A stretch of DNA of 16,507 nucleotides from Aliishimia sp963922415 (GTDB lineage Bacteria > Pseudomonadota > Alphaproteobacteria > Rhodobacterales > Rhodobacteraceae): NCBI GenBank assembly GCA_963922415.1, contig CAWUIP010000079.1, forward strand, positions 1-16,507, in the 5' to 3' direction. A program made the translations under genes and the position numbers. The notes beneath the pieces were generated by a model that was given only the letters and a program-made list of their open reading frames with translations, ran no database searches and was not told the DNA's origin. Each line of letters begins with the position of its first letter. The first letter of the stretch is position 1. Shown here one piece after another: positions 1 to 7,664 of this stretch.

Positions 1-1
1 G

Positions 2-622
2 CGCCTGGCGCGCGCGATGCTGGCCGATGGGCGCGCGGCGCTGACGCGGAGTTTTCCCCTGGGCCCAGATTTGGGCCAGTGCTGTGGGGGCGCCGTGGAT
101 CTGTCGTTCCACTTGGGCGAGGTTGCACCCAATGCGGCCAAAGCGCCCAAGGCGGCCCTTTGGGTCTGGGGGGCCGGGCATGTGGGCCGCGCCGTGGTGC
201 AGGTGATGAAGGACTTGCCCGCGTTCGAGATCACTTGGGTCGACACGGGTGCTGAGCGGTTTCCCGATCCAATGCCGCCAGAGCCCGCGCAACTCGTGGC
301 CTCTGACCCCAAACGGGTGATCCGGCATGCGCCGGCGGACGCCGCGCATCTCATCTTGACCTATAGCCATGACCTGGATCTGCGCCTCTGCGATGGGCTT
401 TTGGCCCATGGGTTTGGCTTTGCCGGGCTCATTGGATCGGCCACCAAATGGACCCGGTTTCGCAAACGGTTGGCGGCGGCAGGCTTTTCGGATGCACAGA
501 CAAGCCGCATCACCTGCCCAATCGGGGACCCGCAGCTTGGAAAGCACCCCAGTGCCATTGCCATTGGCGTGGGCGCCCAGTTAATACACTGGGCAGCTTG
601 CCTGGAGACCCGACCCGCATGA
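2..622 (+). CDS. xdhC: XdhC, xanthine dehydrogenase accessory protein (3' part, start outside window)
   Basis: XdhC-family proteins bind molybdenum cofactor and help insert the sulfurated cofactor into xanthine dehydrogenase. The visible part has the family's C-terminal Rossmann-like domain: a glycine-rich stretch VWGAGHVGRAVV, then LTYSHDLDLRLC, then FGFAGLIGSATKWTRFRKRL and the closing CPIG..LGKHPSAIAIGVGAQ. The reading frame is open to the left edge, so the N-terminal part and probably xdhA/xdhB lie upstream. Its stop overlaps the next ATG (ATGA at 619-622), which ties it by translational coupling to the transporter that follows. This supports a joint role in purine uptake and oxidation. 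Recognition of the family is firm; the joint role is inferred. Confidence 0.9.
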   Translation, partial: RLARAMLADGRAALTRSFPLGPDLGQCCGGAVDLSFHLGEVAPNAAKAPKAALWVWGAGHVGRAVVQVMKDLPAFEITWVDTGAERFPDPMPPEPAQLVASDPKRVIRHAPADAAHLILTYSHDLDLRLCDGLLAHGFGFAGLIGSATKWTRFRKRLAAAGFSDAQTSRITCPIGDPQLGKHPSAIAIGVGAQLIHWAACLETRPA

Positions 623-2127
623 CGACGCCCCTGATCCGCCTGACCGGCCTGACCAAGGGCTATCCCGGCGTGGTGGCCAATGACGATGTGTCGATGCAGA
701 TCATGCCCGCCGAGGTGCACGCGCTTTTGGGCGAGAACGGCGCGGGCAAGTCCACCCTGGTAAAAATGATCTATGGCCTGGTGAAGCCGGATGCGGGCCA
801 AATGGAGATCGCGGGCGCGGCCTACGCTCCGGCAGAGCCGCGCATCGCGCGGGCCAGTGGCGTGGCGATGGTGTTTCAGCACTTTTCCCTATTTGAGGCG
901 CTGAGTGTGGCCGAAAACATCGCACTGGGCATGGAAGAGCCGCCGGCGATGGCCGATCTGGCGCAGCGCATCCAGACCGTGTCCGAAGCGTATGGCCTGC
1001 CTTTGAACCCCGCAGCGCGGATTGGTGATCTGTCAGCAGGTGAGCGGCAACGGGTCGAGATCATCCGCTGCCTCCTCCAAGACCCAAAGCTTTTGATCAT
1101 GGACGAGCCGACCTCGGTCCTGACGCCGCAAGAGGTAGGCGTGCTCTTTGACACGCTGCGCAAGTTGCAGGCGGGGGGCACGGCGATTTTGTATATTTCG
1201 CATAAGCTGGAGGAGATCCGCGCACTTTGCGACACCGCGACGATCTTGCGGCGCGGCAAGGTCGTGGCGACCTGCACCCCGTCGGAAACGAGCGCGCGGG
1301 AGATGGCGGAACTGATGGTCGGCAGCCGGTTGGCCACGCCCGAGGCGAAACCGCACAGCACGGGCGACGAGCTTTTGCGGCTGGATGGGCTGTCGATGCC
1401 TGCCCCCACCGCCTTTGGGATGCCGCTGCGCGAGATCAGGTGCACGGTTCGTGCGGGCGAGATCCTGGGGATTGGCGGCGTTGCGGGCAATGGGCAGGAC
1501 GAGTTGCTGGCGGCTTTGTCCGGCGAGACGCGCGCCCCGAAAGGCGCGGTGTTTTTTGATGGGACGGATATTGGCGCGATGGGCCCGCGCGCGCGGCGGG
1601 CCATCGGCGTTTTGGCCGCCCCGGAAGAGCGTTTGGGCCATGCCGCCGCGCCAGACATGTCGCTGACGGAAAATGCCATGCTGACGGGCGCGGTACGCCA
1701 GAACCTGGAGCGCGGGGGCCTTTTGAACTGGGCCGGGGCGCGGGCCTTTGCCAGCGAGATCATCGCCAAGTTCGATGTGCGCACGCCGGGGCCCGGGCAC
1801 GCGGCGCGGTCGCTCTCGGGTGGGAACTTGCAGAAATTCGTGGTGGGGCGCGAGGTGTTGCAAAACCCGAAAGTCCTGATCGTCAATCAGCCAACCTGGG
1901 GGGTGGATGCGGCCGCCGCCGCGGCGATCCGCCAAGCGTTGTTGGATCTGGCGGCAGGCGGCGCGGCGGTGATCGTGATCAGCCAAGACCTGGACGAGTT
2001 GATGGAAATCTCGCACCGGTTTGCCGCGCTGAATGAGGGCCGGCTGTCGCAGCCTGCGCCGACAAGTGCGCTGACGATTGAGGCCATTGGGCTGATGCTG
2101 GGCGGCGCGGAGGCAGCGCATGCGTGA
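619..2127 (+). CDS. Nucleoside/purine-type ABC transporter ATP-binding protein (double-domain)
   Basis: A 502-residue protein with two fused ABC domains, the layout of BMP-family nucleoside importers (NupA/YufO type) and of sugar importers. Domain 1 is complete: Walker A GENGAGKST (38-46), signature LSAGERQR (138-145), Walker B LLIMDEPTS (158-166) and switch His195. Domain 2 is degenerate: GGVAGNGQDE replaces Walker A (about 286-295), while the signature LSGGNLQK (399-406) is intact. Its Walker B reads VLIVNQPTWGVD, with Gln in place of the catalytic Glu, and the switch His is missing (ISQDLDE). Only one ATP site is therefore expected to be fully catalytic, a known trait of this family. The start is the ATG overlapping the xdhC stop; an in-frame ATG at 448 lies inside xdhC and is rejected. 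It energises the two permeases encoded downstream. Confidence 0.93.
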   Translation: MTTPLIRLTGLTKGYPGVVANDDVSMQIMPAEVHALLGENGAGKSTLVKMIYGLVKPDAGQMEIAGAAYAPAEPRIARASGVAMVFQHFSLFEALSVAENIALGMEEPPAMADLAQRIQTVSEAYGLPLNPAARIGDLSAGERQRVEIIRCLLQDPKLLIMDEPTSVLTPQEVGVLFDTLRKLQAGGTAILYISHKLEEIRALCDTATILRRGKVVATCTPSETSAREMAELMVGSRLATPEAKPHSTGDELLRLDGLSMPAPTAFGMPLREIRCTVRAGEILGIGGVAGNGQDELLAALSGETRAPKGAVFFDGTDIGAMGPRARRAIGVLAAPEERLGHAAAPDMSLTENAMLTGAVRQNLERGGLLNWAGARAFASEIIAKFDVRTPGPGHAARSLSGGNLQKFVVGREVLQNPKVLIVNQPTWGVDAAAAAAIRQALLDLAAGGAAVIVISQDLDELMEISHRFAALNEGRLSQPAPTSALTIEAIGLMLGGAEAAHA

Positions 2128-2181
2128 CCTTGGCGCAAAGGCAGGTGCGGGCAGTGCCGCACCTTACGGGGGGCCAAATCC

Positions 2182-3264
2182 ATGTTGCGGTTGATCAAGC
2201 GGCCCGAACCCTCCCACGCTTGGGCTTTGGGCGCGCCGGTTCTGGCGGTGGCCCTGACCGTCATTTTCGGAGGCATCCTTTTTGCCGTGCTGGGCAAGAA
2301 CCCGGTGGAGGCCATGGCGACCATCTTTTGGGAGCCTGTCTTTGGTGAGTTTGCCTTTTTCTATCGCCCACAGCTGCTGATCAAGGGCGCGCCTCTGGTC
2401 CTCATCGCAATTGGTCTTTCGCTTGGGTTCAAGGCGGGCATTTGGAACATCGGTGCCGAAGGACAATACATCATGGGCGCCTTGGCGGGCGCGGGCGTGG
2501 CCTTGGCGCTTTATCCGATGGAGAGCGCGCTGATCTTCCCGGCTATGGTCTTGGCAGGCGCTCTGGGCGGTTGGGCTTGGGGCATGATTCCGGGCCTTTT
2601 AAAGACGCAGTTCGGCACCAATGAGATCTTGGTCTCGCTGATGCTCGTCTATGTGGCCGAGAAGTTCCTCGCCTCCATGGCGTTGGGGGCGATGAAGAAT
2701 CCCGAAGGCTTCGGCTTTCCCGGCTCGCGTAATCTGCAGCAATACCCATCGGCCCATAACGCGGACCTGATCACCAATACCGGCCTGCATTGGGGCGTCG
2801 TCTTTGCCCTGATCGCGGTGATCTTTGCCTATGTGCTGCTGGCGCGGCACCGGCTGGGCTTTGCGATCCGCGTCACCGGTGAGGCGCCCCGTGCGGCCCG
2901 CTTTTCGGGCGTCGATCCAAACCGCCTTGTCTTGTTCTGTCTGGGCACCTCGGGCGCGCTGGCGGGGCTTGCGGGGCTTTTCGAGGTGGCCGGACCGGCG
3001 GGTCAGGTCACCATCGACTTCAATGTGGGCTACGGGTTTACGGCCATCATTGTCGCCTTTTTGGGGCGGCTGAACCCGTTTGGGATCCTTCTGGCAGGCG
3101 GGCTCATGGCGCTGACCTATATCGGCGGCGACATCGCACAGTCGAAGCTTGGGCTGCCCGCAGCGGCGATCCAGGTCTTCCAAGGCATGCTCTTGTTCTT
3201 CCTTTTAGCCATTGATCTTTTCACAAACTACCGGCTGCAGATCGGCCGGGCGGAGGCCGCATGA
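2182..3264 (+). CDS. BMP-type nucleoside/purine ABC transporter permease 1
   Basis: A 360-residue, very hydrophobic inner-membrane protein with about 9-10 predicted membrane spans. It matches the larger permease of nucleoside importers (NupB/YufP type, branched-chain-permease-like superfamily). Supporting motifs are KAGIWNIGAEGQYIMGAL after the second span, GTNEILVSLML, and a C-terminal GYGFTAIIVAFLGRLNPFG stretch. It follows the ATPase after 54 bases, with a purine-rich GGGGGG shortly before the ATG as likely ribosome binding site. Its stop overlaps the start of the next small gene (ATGA). It should pair with permease 2 (3666-4586) to form the transmembrane channel. The substrate is inferred as purine or nucleoside from the operon, not from the protein alone. 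Confidence 0.92.
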   Translation: MLRLIKRPEPSHAWALGAPVLAVALTVIFGGILFAVLGKNPVEAMATIFWEPVFGEFAFFYRPQLLIKGAPLVLIAIGLSLGFKAGIWNIGAEGQYIMGALAGAGVALALYPMESALIFPAMVLAGALGGWAWGMIPGLLKTQFGTNEILVSLMLVYVAEKFLASMALGAMKNPEGFGFPGSRNLQQYPSAHNADLITNTGLHWGVVFALIAVIFAYVLLARHRLGFAIRVTGEAPRAARFSGVDPNRLVLFCLGTSGALAGLAGLFEVAGPAGQVTIDFNVGYGFTAIIVAFLGRLNPFGILLAGGLMALTYIGGDIAQSKLGLPAAAIQVFQGMLLFFLLAIDLFTNYRLQIGRAEAA

Positions 3265-3659
3265 TCAGATACCTCATCATCGCGAGCCTTATCTGCACCG
3301 CCCTGCCTGCGCAGGCCATGTTGTGGTTCTGCACAGCGGCTTTGGAGCCGCGCGCCGGTGCAGACGCCTTGCCCGACAGCCCAACTGTGTTTGAAATCGA
3401 TATTGCCGCCGGCGGACGGTTTGTGGCGCGCGGCGAGGACCGCTTTGGGCGGCATATCACCGGGTTCGACTGGGACGGCACGTGGACGGATCTGGACGGT
3501 CAACTGGCCCTTATCGGGCCCAAGCGGACCGAGGATAACGAAACCTCGGAAATGCGCGCCTTTTCCACCCAAGTTGGCCAGTCCGAGCTGATCTTTGAAC
3601 TCACCGACACGGCCCCCTGGACCCAAACCGTCCGCTGCCTGAAACATGATCTGAGCTGA
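3261..3659 (+). CDS. Small exported protein of unknown function inside the transporter operon
   Basis: I do not recognise this 132-residue protein. It begins with a Sec-type signal peptide: a short positive start, a hydrophobic core, and a likely cut after AQA at residue 19. The mature part of about 113 residues is soluble, with many acidic residues. It has two cysteines, at about 24 and 126, near its ends, which could form a disulfide in the periplasm. Its ATG overlaps the stop of permease 1, and permease 2 starts only 6 bases after its stop, so it is translated with the transporter. Codon use resembles the neighbours, and the clean coupling argues that it is a real gene. It might be an accessory periplasmic factor of the importer, but that rests only on position. 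Confidence 0.75.
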   Translation: MIRYLIIASLICTALPAQAMLWFCTAALEPRAGADALPDSPTVFEIDIAAGGRFVARGEDRFGRHITGFDWDGTWTDLDGQLALIGPKRTEDNETSEMRAFSTQVGQSELIFELTDTAPWTQTVRCLKHDLS

Positions 3660-3665
3660 CTTCCT

Positions 3666-4586
3666 ATGGACCTTTCTTCCATCTCTCTGACCCTTCTGAT
3701 CGCCACGCTGATGGCGGCGGCGACGCCGATCCTGTTCGCGGCGCTGGGAGAGTTGATTGTCGAAAAGGCCGGGGTTCTGAACCTGGGCGTCGAAGGGATG
3801 ATGATCACCGGCGCGGTCTGCGGCTTTGTCGTGACGATTGAGACGGGCCAGCCCTATTTGGGTTTTGTCGCAGGAGCGGTGGGCGCAGCACTGGTCTCGC
3901 TTTTGTTTGCTTTTCTCACGCAAGTCACCCTGGCCAACCAAGTGGCCTCGGGGCTGGCGCTCACGCTCTTTGGGCTGGGGCTGTCGTCGCTGATTGGGCA
4001 GGAGTATGTAGGGCTGCGGCCTGAACGCACGCCGAACCTCTTTCCCGAAGCGTGGGCTGAGTGGCCCGTGGTCGGTCCGATCCTCTTTGGCCACGATCTG
4101 ATCCTTTATTTCGGGCTGGGGATGGCCGTTGCGATCTGGGCCTTTTTACGCCTGTCGCGGGCGGGGCTGATCTTGCGCGCCGTGGGCGAAAGCCACGATG
4201 CGGCCCATGCCTTGGGCTATAAGGTCGTGCGCATCCGCACGCTGGCGATTGTCTTTGGCGGGGCGATGGCCGGGATGGGCGGCGCTTACTTAAGCCTTGT
4301 GCGCGTGCCGCAATGGACCGAAGGCATGACCGCCGGGATTGGGTGGATCGCGCTCGCCTTGGTTGTGTTTGCCTCGTGGAAGCCGGGGCGCGTTCTGCTG
4401 GGTGCCTATCTCTTTGGCGGATTGGATCAACTTCAGCTTCGCCTGCAAGGGGCAGGCGTTGCCATTCCGGTCGAGTATCTGGCAATGTCGCCATATCTGA
4501 TCACCATCCTGGTGCTGGTCCTGCTGTCAGGGGACCGGGCGGGGGCACCCGCCGCGTTGGGCCGCACCTTTCATGCCTCTGGCTAA
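3666..4586 (+). CDS. BMP-type nucleoside/purine ABC transporter permease 2
   Basis: A 306-residue inner-membrane protein of the smaller permease type (NupC/YufQ). The diagnostic motif is just after the first span: GELIVEKAGVLNLGVEGMM, followed by a glycine- and alanine-rich helix. Downstream come ALTLFGLGLSSLIG and, in the C-terminal half, GGAMAGMGGAYLSL and WTEGMTAGIGWIALALVVFASW, all typical of this subfamily. About 8-9 membrane segments are visible. It follows the small exported protein by 6 bases and precedes the binding protein by 33. It is expected to form a heterodimeric channel with permease 1. Confidence 0.93.
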   Translation: MDLSSISLTLLIATLMAAATPILFAALGELIVEKAGVLNLGVEGMMITGAVCGFVVTIETGQPYLGFVAGAVGAALVSLLFAFLTQVTLANQVASGLALTLFGLGLSSLIGQEYVGLRPERTPNLFPEAWAEWPVVGPILFGHDLILYFGLGMAVAIWAFLRLSRAGLILRAVGESHDAAHALGYKVVRIRTLAIVFGGAMAGMGGAYLSLVRVPQWTEGMTAGIGWIALALVVFASWKPGRVLLGAYLFGGLDQLQLRLQGAGVAIPVEYLAMSPYLITILVLVLLSGDRAGAPAALGRTFHASG

Positions 4587-4619
4587 GAGGCCAATAACCT
4601 CGGGGGAGACACCGAACTC

Positions 4620-5702
4620 ATGAAATTTGCACATCTTTTGACCGCGGCCACTGTGGCGCTGGGTCTGGCGGGCGCTGCCTTGGCTGATGGCCACGCCAAA
4701 ACCAAGGTTGGCTTTGTCTATGTTGGCCCAGTGGGCGACGGCGGCTGGACATACGAACATGACCAGGGTCGCTTGGCCGTCGAAGAAGCCTTCGGCGACA
4801 AGGTGGAAACCGTGTATGTCGAGAACGTGGCCGAGGGCCCGGACAGCGAACGCGTGATGACGCAGATGGCGCTCGACGGTGCGGACCTGATCTTTACCAC
4901 CTCGTTTGGCTATATGGACCCGACCAACAACGTGGCGGCCAAATTCCCAGACGTGAAGTTCGAGCACGCGACAGGCTACAAGCGTTTGCATCCAAACGTG
5001 TCGACCTATTCCGCCCGGTTCTATGAAGGCCGCGCGGTGCAGGGCCACATTGCGGGCAAGATGACCAAGACGAATGTCATCGGCTACATCGCGTCCTACC
5101 CGATCCCGGAAGTTATTCGCGGCATCAACTCCTCGTTCTTGCACGCCAAGAAGGTCAACCCGGACGTCGAGATGAAGATCATCTGGGTCTACACTTGGTT
5201 TGATCCCGCCAAGGAAGCCGACGCCGCAAAAGCGTTGATCGACCAGGGTGCGGACGTCGTTTTGCAGCACACCGACTCAACCGCGCCACAGGCTGCTGCG
5301 GCCGAAGCGGGCGGTATCGTGACCTTTGGCCAAGCCTCTGACATGAGCGAATACGGCCCCTTCCCGCGCGTCAGCTCGATCATCGACAACTGGGCCCCCT
5401 ACTACATCGCGCGCACCCAGGCCGTCATGGACGGCACCTGGGAAAGCGTCGATACCTGGGACGGCATCCCAACGGGTATGGTCGAAATCGGTGAGATCAC
5501 CGACGCTGTGCCAGCGGATGTGAAAGCCGAAGCCATGGGCATGATCGAAGCCATTCGCACCGGCGCATACCACCCATTCACCGGCCCGCTGAACAAGCAA
5601 GACGGCACCGTGTGGCTGGCTGACGGTGAGGTCGCCGATGATGGCACGTTGTTAGGAATGAACTTCTACCTCGAAGGCATCACCGACACGGTTCCACAGT
5701 AA
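4620..5702 (+). CDS. BMP-family (basic membrane protein) substrate-binding protein
   Basis: This is the periplasmic receptor of the importer, 360 residues. A classical Sec signal peptide ends near ALADG (residues 20-24). There is no lipobox cysteine, so it is expected to be free in the periplasm, unlike many Gram-positive BMP lipoproteins. Family motifs follow: KVGFVYVGPVGDGGWTYEHD near the mature N-terminus (the GWTY.HD box), FTTSFGYMDP around 98-107, and GRAVQGHIAGKMTKTN. Known members of this group bind nucleosides or purines. It is the last gene of the operon, preceded by the strong ribosome site GGGGGAG and followed by a terminator 20 bases after its stop. The exact ligand cannot be read from the sequence; the upstream xdhC favours a purine or nucleoside. 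Confidence 0.93.
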   Translation: MKFAHLLTAATVALGLAGAALADGHAKTKVGFVYVGPVGDGGWTYEHDQGRLAVEEAFGDKVETVYVENVAEGPDSERVMTQMALDGADLIFTTSFGYMDPTNNVAAKFPDVKFEHATGYKRLHPNVSTYSARFYEGRAVQGHIAGKMTKTNVIGYIASYPIPEVIRGINSSFLHAKKVNPDVEMKIIWVYTWFDPAKEADAAKALIDQGADVVLQHTDSTAPQAAAAEAGGIVTFGQASDMSEYGPFPRVSSIIDNWAPYYIARTQAVMDGTWESVDTWDGIPTGMVEIGEITDAVPADVKAEAMGMIEAIRTGAYHPFTGPLNKQDGTVWLADGEVADDGTLLGMNFYLEGITDTVPQ

Positions 5703-5718
5703 CTTGCACGCCAAACAG

Positions 5719-5749
5719 AAAAGGCCTCGCATCAGCGAGGCCTTTTTTT
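5719..5749 (+). terminator. Rho-independent terminator of the xdhC-transporter operon
   Basis: A perfect inverted repeat GGCCTCGC / GCGAGGCC (5723-5730 and 5735-5742) with a 4-base loop is followed by seven T. Four A before the stem can pair with the first T of the tail. It lies just after the binding-protein stop. Confidence 0.95.
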
Positions 5750-5814
5750 GTTCGCGCTTTGGACCGGCCAATACTTTGGCCTAACCGCATGCGTCAGGCG
5801 AAAACCAGACCGCC

Positions 5815-6456
5815 CTAATAAAGGCGCTTCACGCCATCATTGGCAACAACTGCGTCAACGTCCGCCACAGGGTCTGGAAGGCCACCATGGACCTTCAAAA
5901 ACTCGCCTGCGCTTGGCACGTCAGACGTATCGGGCCACGTCTCACCGACCCACATGCCAGCCCGGACAAAAGCCTTGGGGCAGTGGCTCAGCAGTGCCTC
6001 GACTTTGACCATTATCGCGAGGTCGGGCACGTGTCCCTGCACAGCCATGTCGTTCAGCATAGCCGTATCACGAACAATGCGCGCACGCCCTGACACGCGA
6101 AGGCTGTCCTTATGCCCAGGTATCATAAAGTACAGCCCAACCCCGGGATCACGCAGAATGTTCTCGAAAGCATCGGCACGGTTGTTGCCCAGCCGATCCG
6201 GGAGCGCGATCACGTGTTCGTTCAAGACCTGAACAAACCCGGGCGGGTCGCCCCGCGGCGTCATATCGATGCCTCCGTCGGGCCGTCGTGTCGCCAAGAC
6301 AACCATCGACGACGACGCAATGAAGCGGCGCGCCAAGTCGTCCACATGGTCGATCACTTTGTTCGCCACGAATCGAGACGGCGGCTTGCGAAACGTCCGC
6401 AACTGCTCTTGCGTTGTGATTTCTTCCTCGACGGAAATGCCAAATACATCAGCCAT
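5815..6456 (-). CDS. Pyridoxamine 5'-phosphate oxidase (PPOX)-family flavoprotein
   Basis: A 213-residue cytoplasmic protein of the split-barrel, FMN-binding PPOX superfamily, most like the MSMEG_1061-type subgroup. Visible family features are ASSSMVVLATRRPDGGIDMTPRGDPPGF in the first strands (residues ~48-75), LPDRLGNNRADAFENILRDPGVGLYF, then LRVSGRARI and the late HCPKAFVRAGMW. Such proteins use FMN, or in some groups F420 or heme, but the substrate of this subgroup is not known. I chose the ATG at 6456 because a GAGGG ribosome site lies just upstream and overlaps the stop of the preceding gene. A GTG four codons further upstream is less likely. It forms a two-gene unit with the DUF4242 gene and lies downstream of a divergent HxlR regulator, suggesting control by redox or electrophile stress. 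Confidence 0.85.
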   Translation of the reverse strand: MADVFGISVEEEITTQEQLRTFRKPPSRFVANKVIDHVDDLARRFIASSSMVVLATRRPDGGIDMTPRGDPPGFVQVLNEHVIALPDRLGNNRADAFENILRDPGVGLYFMIPGHKDSLRVSGRARIVRDTAMLNDMAVQGHVPDLAIMVKVEALLSHCPKAFVRAGMWVGETWPDTSDVPSAGEFLKVHGGLPDPVADVDAVVANDGVKRLY

Positions 6457-6464
6457 TTTGACCC

Positions 6465-6740
6465 TCACATCGCCGCAGATGCTGGATCCATAACGCGATC
6501 AACTGGGTAGATCGCCGTGATGGGAATGCCACTGATGTCGGAATGCCGCCGGATGGCGTCTTCACTTTCTGCCAAGTAGACGCAGAAAATCTTGTCTCCC
6601 GCCACATGGCTTTGCTGCCACTGAACGCTCGGCGCCAACTGCGCTAGCGCTGCGTTCGAGTTTTGAGCGGCCGCGGCCGCGTCGGCGTCATTCATCTGTC
6701 CCGCGTTGGGAATGTCTCTTTCGATCACGTACTTCTTCAT
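6465..6740 (-). CDS. DUF4242 (SCO4226-like) small protein
   Basis: A 91-residue cytoplasmic protein. It shows the DUF4242 pattern: an N-terminal KKYVIERDIPNAG strand, a helical middle rich in Ala and Asn, then VQWQQSHVAGDKIFCVYLAESEDAIRRHS and a closing PVDRVMDP. One characterised relative, Streptomyces SCO4226, binds nickel; whether this one does is unknown. The ATG at 6740 is chosen because GGAGAG sits just upstream. The same frame stays open to 6950, but that extension runs into the divergent regulator and has no family similarity. The stop is followed 8 bases later by the PPOX gene start, so the two genes are coupled. Confidence 0.85.
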   Translation of the reverse strand: MKKYVIERDIPNAGQMNDADAAAAAQNSNAALAQLAPSVQWQQSHVAGDKIFCVYLAESEDAIRRHSDISGIPITAIYPVDRVMDPASAAM

Positions 6741-6827
6741 AATGCTCTCCGTATCAAATCTATCGGTTGCTTGACGTGACCCCAGGCTAAGGACACGGCG
6801 CACCCGCAATCTAGTCCAATTTCCGAA

Positions 6828-6859
6828 CTGGTATGCAGATTGACCAGTGATAGTCTGCA
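6828..6859. promoter_or_regulatory. Overlapping inverted repeats, candidate HxlR-regulator operator
   Basis: The 143-base gap between two divergent genes contains TGCAGA (6834-6839) with TCTGCA (6854-6859), and overlapping it CTGG (6828-6831) with CCAG (6844-6847). The repeats end 25 bases before the regulator's ATG, a suitable place for an autoregulatory site that also controls the DUF4242-PPOX pair. Binding is inferred, not shown. Confidence 0.35.
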
Positions 6860-6883
6860 AAAAAACGGCAAGCGGGATCGAAC

Positions 6884-7609
6884 ATGAAGAAACGACCGAG
6901 TTATGGCCAGTATTGCCCGCTTTCGATGGCAGCAGAGATCTTGGGAACACGCTGGACTTTGCTGTTGCTGCGTGAACTTTTGGAAGGATCGACCCAGTTC
7001 AACGACATTGCGCGCGGTGTTCCTTTGATGTCGCGCAGTATGCTGTCGCAGCGCCTCAAGGATCTTGAGAGCGCAGGCCTTATAACACGGCACCCCGAAG
7101 GGCGCGGGCGCCCGACACGCTACCGACTTACAGAAGCCGGGGCCGCACTTGGACCGATTGTGCGCACTGTGGCTGAGTGGGGGCAGGAATGGATCGACAC
7201 AGAGCCATCGCTAGAAGATGTCGACACCGACTTTCTGATGTGGGACGTGCGTCGCAATTTGTCCTTGCCCGACAACATTGCGAACCGATTTACGCTACAC
7301 TTTCATTTCCCCGATGGGCCAGACGGAAAGACAGATCACTGGCTTGTGGTTGAGAAGGGCGAGATCGATGTCTGCTACATTGATCCCGGCCACGATGTGG
7401 ACGTACGCATAGAAGCCTCCGCAAGGGATTTTACGCGGGTGTGGATGGGATGGTTGCCGCTTTCAAAGGCGCAAGACGACGGGCTGTTCACAGTCGATGG
7501 CCCGCCGAGGTTCGTACGAGACGTTCAGAAGTGGTTGGGCCTCAGCTCTGTCTCCAAGATCCAAAAGCAGTCGGCAGAAAAGCGCGTGCTGCGCGCCGTG
7601 CCAGACTAG
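6884..7609 (+). CDS. HxlR-family winged-helix regulator with extra C-terminal domain
   Basis: A 241-residue transcription factor, about twice the usual HxlR length (100-150). Residues 1-105 are the winged helix: the family's N-terminal Cys11 in YCPLSMAAEILGTRW, a recognition region SRSMLSQRLKDLESAGLI, and a wing HPEGRGRPTRYRLTEAG. Cys11 is the redox- or electrophile-sensing position in some characterised relatives. Residues ~118-225 form a second alpha/beta domain (NRFTLHFHF, HWLVVEKGEIDVCYIDPGHDVDVRIEAS), which looks like an SCP2-type lipid- or ligand-binding fold. That fold assignment is tentative. It is divergent from the DUF4242-PPOX unit and probably controls it. A ribosome site is weak (AGCGGGA about 10 bases upstream). 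Confidence 0.88.
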   Translation: MKKRPSYGQYCPLSMAAEILGTRWTLLLLRELLEGSTQFNDIARGVPLMSRSMLSQRLKDLESAGLITRHPEGRGRPTRYRLTEAGAALGPIVRTVAEWGQEWIDTEPSLEDVDTDFLMWDVRRNLSLPDNIANRFTLHFHFPDGPDGKTDHWLVVEKGEIDVCYIDPGHDVDVRIEASARDFTRVWMGWLPLSKAQDDGLFTVDGPPRFVRDVQKWLGLSSVSKIQKQSAEKRVLRAVPD

Positions 7610-7664
7610 TGCGCCCTTGGGATCCGTCTGTTGGACCCTGCAGCGAAGATAGCTTTGCAGTGCG

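Noticed and set aside
448..618. Upstream extension of the ATPase gene to an ATG at 448
   Set aside because: It lies wholly inside xdhC in another frame. The ATG at 619 overlaps the xdhC stop and gives the normal family N-terminus.
1033..2121. Long minus-strand open frames opposite the ATPase gene (also 876-1886)
   Set aside because: They mirror a high-GC coding strand, have proline- and arginine-rich low-complexity translations, no family motifs and no ribosome sites.
3228..4094. Minus-strand 288-codon frame across the small exported protein and permease 2 (also 2599-3183)
   Set aside because: The translation is rich in Arg, Gln and Gly with no motif, and it covers well-supported genes on the other strand.
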